Source: Parachlamydiaceae bacterium
Lineage (GTDB): Bacteria > Chlamydiota > Chlamydiia > Chlamydiales > Parachlamydiaceae
Direction of reading: 5' to 3'
DNA: 10,860 nucleotides
NCBI GenBank assembly: GCA_013817115.1
Contig: JACDDG010000047.1
Span: forward strand, 1 to 10,860
A model generated the notes under the pieces. The model had not been told where the DNA came from. It ran no database searches and was given only the letters and a program-made list of their open reading frames with translations. The translations under genes and the position numbers were made by a program. Shown piece by piece: positions 6,905 to 10,860 of the stretch. Positions within the stretch are counted from its first letter, which is position 1; the number at the start of each line of letters is the position of its first letter.

Positions 6905-7106
6905 AAGGAGACATTTTTTAAAAAAGCGTGAATGTACATGGTGCTTTGACACCCCTGAATAATATTTTCAGGAATTTTGTATTCATTTGAGAACGTCGGC
7001 TGTTGACGTCCGAGATCCATGATTTTTTTATATTTGTCTTCTTCCGTTTTACAATTAGCAAACAACTCTTTGATCAGACCTTGCTTTTTTGGCACTCTTC
7101 AAACAT
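6905..7106 (-). pseudogene. Truncated, frameshifted sufE copy
   Basis: This stretch corresponds to sufE from its ATG (7106-7104) to about codon 66. A one-base loss after MFEEC (near 7090) shifts the frame, although the remaining sequence would still read QGLIKELFANC and IIQGCQSTMYIHAFL in another frame. A six-base deletion lies near the broken end (about 6912-6920), after which the match to sufE stops and unrelated sequence leads into the F-box tail remnant. The C-terminal half, including the SRSNGL motif, is missing. The fragment can be opened only from a GTG at 7095 and ends in a short unrelated tail, so a functional product is unlikely, though the Cys loop is intact. Confidence 0.85.
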
Positions 7107-7112
7107 TAAAGC

Positions 7113-7336
7113 CTACTTCTTTTTAGTCACATCTTGTTCATTTCTGATATCAAATTCGAGTTTCCACTTGCGATCGTCATTTGCTACACACCACAATTCT
7201 AATACACCCAATTCAGTCACTCTTGACTTCAATTTCACTTGAACAGTTTTGCTGTCCCCAGGTCCTTTATCAAGCCTAACATCAATCGAATGCAATTCAG
7301 TTAACAATTCTTTCCATCGCTTCACAACAGTCCCAT
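7113..7336 (-). pseudogene. 3' fragment of the hsp70-like gene
   Basis: This stretch matches codons 535-606 of the intact Hsp70-like gene. By eye there are about 18 differences in some 205 aligned bases (7123-7332 against 4291-4500), several of which change residues. The terminal LELWCVANDDRKWKLEFDIR stretch is unchanged. The GGGG of the intact gene at the junction is GGG here, which puts the ATGGGACTGTTGTGA sequence at the join into a stop after four codons. The entire ATPase domain is missing. The same 5'-to-3' order hsp70 then sufE is kept, with the same 6-10 base gap, showing this was once a full operon copy. Confidence 0.88.
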
Positions 7337-7352
7337 CACAGCACTTTTCCGA

Positions 7353-7480
7353 ATGTAAAAGCGCTGTGTCAAAATTGAGGATTCTGCCGACGCTTGAAAT
7401 TTTATCAAACAGTTGTCAATTCGTTATATGCACTGCAATTTAATTCATCATGTTCAGTTATTTGCGTCAATTCTTGACAA
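7353..7480 (-). repeat. Second copy of the operon promoter/leader region
   Basis: This stretch matches 6614-6750. Shared blocks include AGCGCTGTGT, AGGATTCTGCCGACGCT and CATGTTCAGTTAT. It lies directly after the F-box gene stop. It is the original or duplicate upstream region of the DUF2760 operon, now driving only remnants. Confidence 0.8.
7442..7470 (-). promoter_or_regulatory. Duplicated operon promoter, weakened -10
   Basis: TTGACG (7470-7465), a 17-base spacer and TGAATT (7447-7442) correspond base for base with the intact promoter. The -10 carries G instead of A at its second position, the most important base of that hexamer. Confidence 0.45.
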
Positions 7481-7488
7481 CTTCGATA

Positions 7489-8679
7489 CTATATTTTCTT
7501 ACTCGACAACTTTTCCGCCCTTTTATTATCTTTTGAGGAGGTTTTCACTAGTTTATAAACCTGCTTATGGTGATCACTCCCTCTATTACAAAAAATTATC
7601 TTCTTGGAATTGTTTTTAGTTTGCACTATTTTTTTGGCAATTTTTACGGTTTCCTTTGCCGGAACAACTCCGTTGTCCAATATTTTTTGAATAGTTGTTT
7701 TTGATGAAAATTTAACAGCAGAATTTAGTGTGTCCACAGTGGGAATTACCCCTATACCCAAAAGATACGCTACTTTCATATCTGAATTTATGGCTGTATT
7801 TAAAGTTTCTACAGTCGGGATAGCGTCAAATTTCATCAAAATTTTTAATACATCAAGAGATAATTCATCACATGCCATATTCAATGTTTCAGTCGTAGGC
7901 ACTCCTCCGGCTCTCAATAATACCTGTAGAATGTTTTCAAAGTTTAGGTCATCACGACAGTCAATGATTGTTGTGTGCAATGTGGCTGTCGTTGGTCTTG
8001 CACCAAACTCTATGAATAATTCCAAAATATCTTTTAATTTAGAATAAAAATTAAAATTACTAATAAGAATCTCTAAAGTTTTTGAAGTGGGCAGGGCCCC
8101 TCTCTTCATTAAATTTACCATTTTTTTTAGGGAATTGCCGTCATTATGCAATTTCACATACAAATTAAGATCCTCATGAAGTTTTTTGTATTCCTTAGAT
8201 AAAAAAATGACATCATAAAATAATTTCGGTTTCTTTAAATTTTTAAATTCGGCAAACAAAGAATTAAATAAAAATTTCATGTCCCCATCAGACAATTGCA
8301 TTAAAACTTCATTAACGCCTTCCACAAAAGTGAAATAATTAATTTTACGATCAGTAGTCAAAATAACGCTTTTTACATTTTTAAAATTCACCAACTCTAA
8401 AATTTTATGTTTTTGCTCAACGTGCAAACCTTTATTTAGATAACTGGCTAAAAAATGTGCCATATTTTCCATTGCAGCAAAATCTTTTTTTTGAAAAATT
8501 ACAGCCACTCTTTGATTCCACAACCTATTTATCAATGATGCTGAAAAAACGTTCATACCATTCAAGCAAGAAATTACTTTGCCAACTATATCCCCAGGTA
8601 AAACTTTATCGTTTTGATTATCTCGCTGACTAATGGGAAATTTATGCCCACCATAAAAATTTACCCTCGAAACTTCCAT
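7489..8679 (-). CDS. F-box protein with degenerate ankyrin-like PT repeats, putative host-directed effector
   Basis: This 396-residue protein has no signal peptide or membrane segment. Residues 27-60 fit an F-box: LPGDIVGKVISCL, then SASLINRLWNQ. The middle part is charged and helical. From 195 on, six units repeat around G-[AV]-x-P-T-x-x-T-L: GALPTSKTL, GARPTTATL, GGVPTTETL, DAIPTVETL, GVIPTVDTL and GVVPAKETV. The P-T sites are at 197, 229, 261, 288, 313 and 340, so units are 32, 32, 27, 25 and 27 residues. The pattern TLNxA...LL..G resembles ankyrin units; a PPR-like reading is possible. F-box proteins recruit substrates to eukaryotic SCF ubiquitin ligases, and such proteins are greatly expanded in amoeba-associated chlamydiae. 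AGGGG lies about six bases before the ATG. The 3' end is duplicated at 6751-6873. The lysine-rich tail (357-396) may be a recent extension. Confidence 0.72.
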   Translation of the reverse strand: MEVSRVNFYGGHKFPISQRDNQNDKVLPGDIVGKVISCLNGMNVFSASLINRLWNQRVAVIFQKKDFAAMENMAHFLASYLNKGLHVEQKHKILELVNFKNVKSVILTTDRKINYFTFVEGVNEVLMQLSDGDMKFLFNSLFAEFKNLKKPKLFYDVIFLSKEYKKLHEDLNLYVKLHNDGNSLKKMVNLMKRGALPTSKTLEILISNFNFYSKLKDILELFIEFGARPTTATLHTTIIDCRDDLNFENILQVLLRAGGVPTTETLNMACDELSLDVLKILMKFDAIPTVETLNTAINSDMKVAYLLGIGVIPTVDTLNSAVKFSSKTTIQKILDNGVVPAKETVKIAKKIVQTKNNSKKIIFCNRGSDHHKQVYKLVKTSSKDNKRAEKLSSKKI

Positions 8680-8731
8680 TTTTTGCCCCTTGAAAATTTA
8701 ATAAATTAGTTATTTCCCAAAAATTTGTAAA

Positions 8732-8782
8732 TCAACAAATCCAATAATTTATTGTACATAAAACCAAAATACTTAACACCAT
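8732..8782 (-). CDS. Possible 16-codon hydrophobic leader ORF
   Basis: An ATG at 8782 is preceded by GAGG with seven bases between, a better RBS than many genes here have. The product MVLSILVLCTINYWIC is very hydrophobic and lies 52 bases upstream of the F-box gene on the same strand. It could be a leader peptide or a chance ORF in AT-rich sequence. Confidence 0.2.
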   Translation of the reverse strand: MVLSILVLCTINYWIC

Positions 8783-8861
8783 AAATTCACCTCAAGATTT
8801 TTAATTAAATTTTTATTAATGATTATAAATTGAGATTAAATTTTATATGATATTTTTTTAC

Positions 8862-8890
8862 TTGCCAATTCCTCATTTTAAATATATGAA
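8862..8890 (+). promoter_or_regulatory. Candidate terC promoter
   Basis: TTGCCA (8862-8867), 17 bases and TATGAA (8885-8890) are a moderate sigma70 match; TATATG two bases earlier is an alternative -10. An interrupted hairpin follows (TGAAGAA 8887-8893 with TTCTTCA 8914-8920, with ATCT/AGAT inside), just before the A-rich RBS. Confidence 0.3.
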
Positions 8891-8935
8891 GAAGGATCTG
8901 TCTAAGAGATATATTCTTCAAAAAAAGGGATTAAG

Positions 8936-9859
8936 ATGCAAACGACTCAAATGAGCACGTGGATAGCCTTTTGTATTTTTATCTTATGTATGCTCTTCCT
9001 AGACTTGTTTATTCATGGGCGAAAGCCTCATTCCATTGGCATAAAAGAAGCCATTGGTTGGAGCATATTTTGGATATCGCTTGCACTCGGTTTTAATGCA
9101 ATTTTATTTTACACTCATGGATCACAGAGTGCTATCGAGTTTTTTACGGGATATTTAATCGAAAAAAGTTTAAGCGTTGACAATTTATTTGTATTTCTCC
9201 TTATTTTTAAGTACTTTAAAACTCCGGAGCAGCATTTACACAGAATTCTTTTCTATGGAATTCTGGGTGCTATAGTCATGAGAGCGGTATTTATTTTTGG
9301 AGGAATTTTTCTAGTCCAGGAATTTCGCTGGCTTCTCTACATTCTTGGCTTATTTTTGGTTTACATAGGCCTTAAAATGACATTTCAAAAAGAAAGCGAG
9401 ATTCATCCTGAACAAAATCCCCTTTTAAATTTTGTTAAGAAATGGGTAAGAGTGACACATGAATATAAAAACGATAATTTTTTTGTAAAGTTAGGAGGAA
9501 AGTATTACGCGACACCTTTATTTTCGGCACTTTTAGCAGTTGAATTTTCTGATCTGGTATTTGCTATTGACTCGATCCCTGCCATTTTTGCAATAACCCT
9601 AGACCCTTTTATTGTTTTCACATCAAATATTTTTGCTATTTTAGGCCTTAGAGCTTTATTTTTTGCTCTGAAAGCTTCTTTGGAATTCTTTCATTATTTG
9701 CATTATGCTTTAGGGATTATTTTGACATTTATAGGAATGAAAATGCTTATAGCACCGTGGATACATCTTCCAATAATTGTGACATTGGGATTTATTGGAA
9801 GCTCTTTAGCTATAGCAATAATACTTTCTGTCCTTTTTCCAAAAGACAATAAGCACTGA
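8936..9859 (+). CDS. terC: TerC/Alx-family integral membrane protein, probable metal (Mn) exporter
   Basis: This 307-residue polytopic inner-membrane protein has about nine hydrophobic segments, near 8-27, 41-60, 78-94, 104-126, 132-149, 192-212, 224-245, 256-272 and 279-301. The family signatures are the acidic intramembrane motifs EKSLSVDNLFVF (76-87) and VEFSDLVFAIDSIPAIFAIT (202-221), then FTSNIFAILGLRALFF (228-243). Length is normal for the Alx/TerC type without a CBS extension. E. coli Alx is linked to manganese efflux, and TerC itself to tellurite resistance; which applies here cannot be read from sequence. AGGG lies six bases before the ATG; M6 is an alternative start with a poorer context. 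No ter operon surrounds it. It is divergent from the F-box gene and ends 24 bases from the converging exonuclease gene, with no obvious hairpin between. Confidence 0.93.
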   Translation: MQTTQMSTWIAFCIFILCMLFLDLFIHGRKPHSIGIKEAIGWSIFWISLALGFNAILFYTHGSQSAIEFFTGYLIEKSLSVDNLFVFLLIFKYFKTPEQHLHRILFYGILGAIVMRAVFIFGGIFLVQEFRWLLYILGLFLVYIGLKMTFQKESEIHPEQNPLLNFVKKWVRVTHEYKNDNFFVKLGGKYYATPLFSALLAVEFSDLVFAIDSIPAIFAITLDPFIVFTSNIFAILGLRALFFALKASLEFFHYLHYALGIILTFIGMKMLIAPWIHLPIIVTLGFIGSSLAIAIILSVLFPKDNKH

Positions 9860-9883
9860 TGCTGATGGAAACGTGAAGAAGTT

Positions 9884-10474
9884 TTAATTTGAAAATTGGA
9901 GACCAAAAACTGTTTGATAACAGGTCATTAGATGCTCTACACCCTGAATAGCTCTGTGGGGAGTCTTTTCTTCAGGGAGGTTATACGCCTTAGCGATTTC
10001 ATTTTTTGATAGATTGATACATTCTGGGAAGAGAGTTTCTGTATTTTTGGTCTTTTGAAGAACAAGAGCCCAATACATAGAGGCGAAATCCAGCCAATGG
10101 TATGGCCAATTTAATCTTTCCTGGGTATAGACATCCACAAGCTGCATAAAAAAGCCACGATCAAAAGCTGGATTTTGACATATAAACACAGCTTTACCTC
10201 TTTCAATACCAAGAGAGGTATAAATCGAAATAATCTCATCTGAAACAGTAACTGAATCTTTACCGGTTGAAATTTGTTCGTAGGTATATCCATTAATCTG
10301 AAGGCTTATGGGATCGGCTCGTTCCCATACACTTGTAGGCTGTTTGATTAAACTTTGGTAACGGCATTTACGTTGGCATGTCACCATATCCACAACTTCA
10401 AAAGCCACATCAATCGGACAATGCCGAGTAGAATCTAGACCAGTAGTTTCAATATCAAGAAATATTGCCTGCAT
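9884..10474 (-). CDS. DEDDh-type 3'-5' exonuclease (DnaQ/RNase T superfamily) with an altered last motif
   Basis: This 196-residue protein starts MQAIFLDIETTGLD, placing Exo I acids D7 and E9 at the usual position near the N-terminus. Exo II is CQNPAFDRGFF with D105, and LDFASMYW (128-135) follows as in RNase T/DnaQ relatives. Exo III would be HRAxxD, but here residues 173-181 read HRAIQGVEH: H173 is present, while the metal-binding Asp five residues later is Gly178 (codon GGT, one base from GAT). E180 lies two residues on and might substitute. Family members trim DNA or RNA 3' ends; the substrate cannot be told. An in-frame TAA lies just upstream of the ATG at 10474, fixing the start. The nearest purine-rich RBS (AAAGGGG) is about 14 bases away, unusually far. 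An upstream overlapping ORF may explain this. Confidence 0.88.
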   Translation of the reverse strand: MQAIFLDIETTGLDSTRHCPIDVAFEVVDMVTCQRKCRYQSLIKQPTSVWERADPISLQINGYTYEQISTGKDSVTVSDEIISIYTSLGIERGKAVFICQNPAFDRGFFMQLVDVYTQERLNWPYHWLDFASMYWALVLQKTKNTETLFPECINLSKNEIAKAYNLPEEKTPHRAIQGVEHLMTCYQTVFGLQFSN

Positions 10475-10515
10475 GATAAGTGTTTAATCCCCTTTGAATA
10501 CCCAGCATGGGCCAT
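10435..10515 (-). CDS. Possible upstream ORF overlapping the exonuclease start
   Basis: This is a 26-residue frame (MAHAGYSKGIKHLSC...) with AAAGG seven bases before its ATG at 10515. It runs through the exonuclease start codon in another frame and stops 38 bases inside that gene. Its RBS is better placed than that of the exonuclease, so ribosomes ending here could re-initiate or interfere. It may be a chance ORF. Confidence 0.25.
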   Translation of the reverse strand: MAHAGYSKGIKHLSCRQYFLILKLLV

Positions 10516-10541
10516 TATTTTACCTTTGACTAGAAATAAAA

Positions 10542-10570
10542 ACTTTAGCAAATAAAATGTCTCGAGGCAA
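10542..10570 (-). promoter_or_regulatory. Candidate exonuclease promoter
   Basis: TTGCCT (10570-10565), a 17-base spacer and TAAAGT (10547-10542) form a fair sigma70 match about 70 bases before the ATG. The predicted transcript would include the upstream ORF. Confidence 0.4.
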
Positions 10571-10677
10571 GAGAAAAATGGTCTAATAAAAGAAGTGGAT
10601 AAAAATAAATGAGTTACTTGAGCCAAACTCATAATTTAAAAAAACAATAGAGAAAAATAATAAATAATGTATTAATT

Positions 10678-10851
10678 TCAAATATCGATATTAGAAAAAA
10701 AAAAAATGAATTCTTTCATGAAATTCTTGTGAAGAATTAGGCTGTGATTGCATTCAGCTAAAACTTTAGTCATATATCGAAGAGCGTTCCAATTTTGGAT
10801 TTTTTGGCTTTGAGAAAGCCCCGCGATTAAGCGATCAAAAACGACCCAATA
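10678..10851 (-). pseudogene. Possible coding remnant of unknown family
   Basis: A minus-strand frame without an ATG start, bounded by TAA at 10854-10852 and TGA at 10680-10678, reads WVVFDRLIAGLSQ, then NWNALRYMTKVLAECNHS. Its composition is protein-like, whereas the other two minus-strand frames hold early stops. It could be the decayed end of a gene, perhaps a transposase, lying beyond the edge. The evidence is composition only. Confidence 0.2.
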
Positions 10852-10860
10852 TTATAATAT

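Larger units (their letters stand above)
10516..10860. other. AT-rich right-edge stretch without a firm gene
   Basis: Apart from the exonuclease promoter and the fragment near the edge, I see only AT-rich sequence with a run of 12 A (10695-10706) and a small inverted repeat around 10710-10738. Nothing here resembles a tRNA or a complete gene. Confidence 0.5.

Noticed and set aside
7003..7242. 79-residue plus-strand frame over the duplicated segment
   Set aside because: It is the opposite-strand shadow of the sufE and hsp70 remnants; a similar frame appears over the intact copy.
7730..8047. 105-residue plus-strand frame
   Set aside because: It lies wholly inside the F-box gene on the other strand, and its repeats mirror the PT repeats of that gene.
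8887..8935. Manganese riboswitch (yybP-ykoY type) before terC
   Set aside because: The leader is only about 40 bases and shows a single weak interrupted hairpin, far too short for that riboswitch.

Overview
The window is AT-rich and reads like the chromosome of an amoeba-associated Chlamydiae member (Parachlamydiaceae type, for example the Protochlamydia/Neochlamydia group). This is an inference. It rests on an F-box protein with ankyrin-like repeats, a small two-lobed hydrophobic Inc-like protein, a soluble protein with a eukaryote-style basic/acidic tail, and ordinary bacterial housekeeping genes with Shine-Dalgarno sites. No rRNA, tRNA or CRISPR array was seen.

Layout. At 1-1379 (minus) lies a nearly complete DUF234-type AAA ATPase that runs off the left edge. 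A cluster of three copies of one 17-19 bp sequence follows (1462-1532) and forms a strong terminator for the next gene. At 1589-2455 (minus) is an unusual protein with a T-x5-C...H arrangement like CheD/NTAN1-type deamidases and a nuclear-localisation-like tail. At 2629-2988 (minus) is the Inc-like membrane protein. The stretch 2989-3839 holds no convincing gene. It contains a 167-bp palindromic, TA-flanked MITE-like element, a four-unit 8-bp repeat, and an orphan forward promoter followed by a small hairpin.

The central part (6600 down to 3840, minus) is a compact operon: DUF2760 protein, Hsp70-like ATPase, SufE. It has a clear promoter at 6705-6733. Upstream, 6751-7336 is the wreck of a partial tandem duplication. 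It holds the 3' tail of the F-box gene, a frameshifted 5' piece of sufE, and the last ~70 codons of hsp70. A second copy of the operon's promoter region lies further upstream, at about 7353-7480. About 2 kb (DUF2760 and most of hsp70) has been lost from the upstream copy.

At 7489-8679 (minus) is the F-box/ankyrin-like protein. Divergent from it is a TerC-family membrane protein (8936-9859, plus). A DEDDh-type exonuclease (9884-10474, minus) converges on terC. The last ~390 bases hold the exonuclease promoter, a short overlapping upstream ORF, and a possible broken coding fragment at the right edge.

How the genes fit together. The Hsp70/DUF2760/SufE set suggests a protein-folding unit coupled to Fe-S cluster assembly. 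The F-box, Inc-like and CheD/NTAN1-like proteins are candidates for host-directed functions. All functional statements come from reading motifs by eye; no searches were run.
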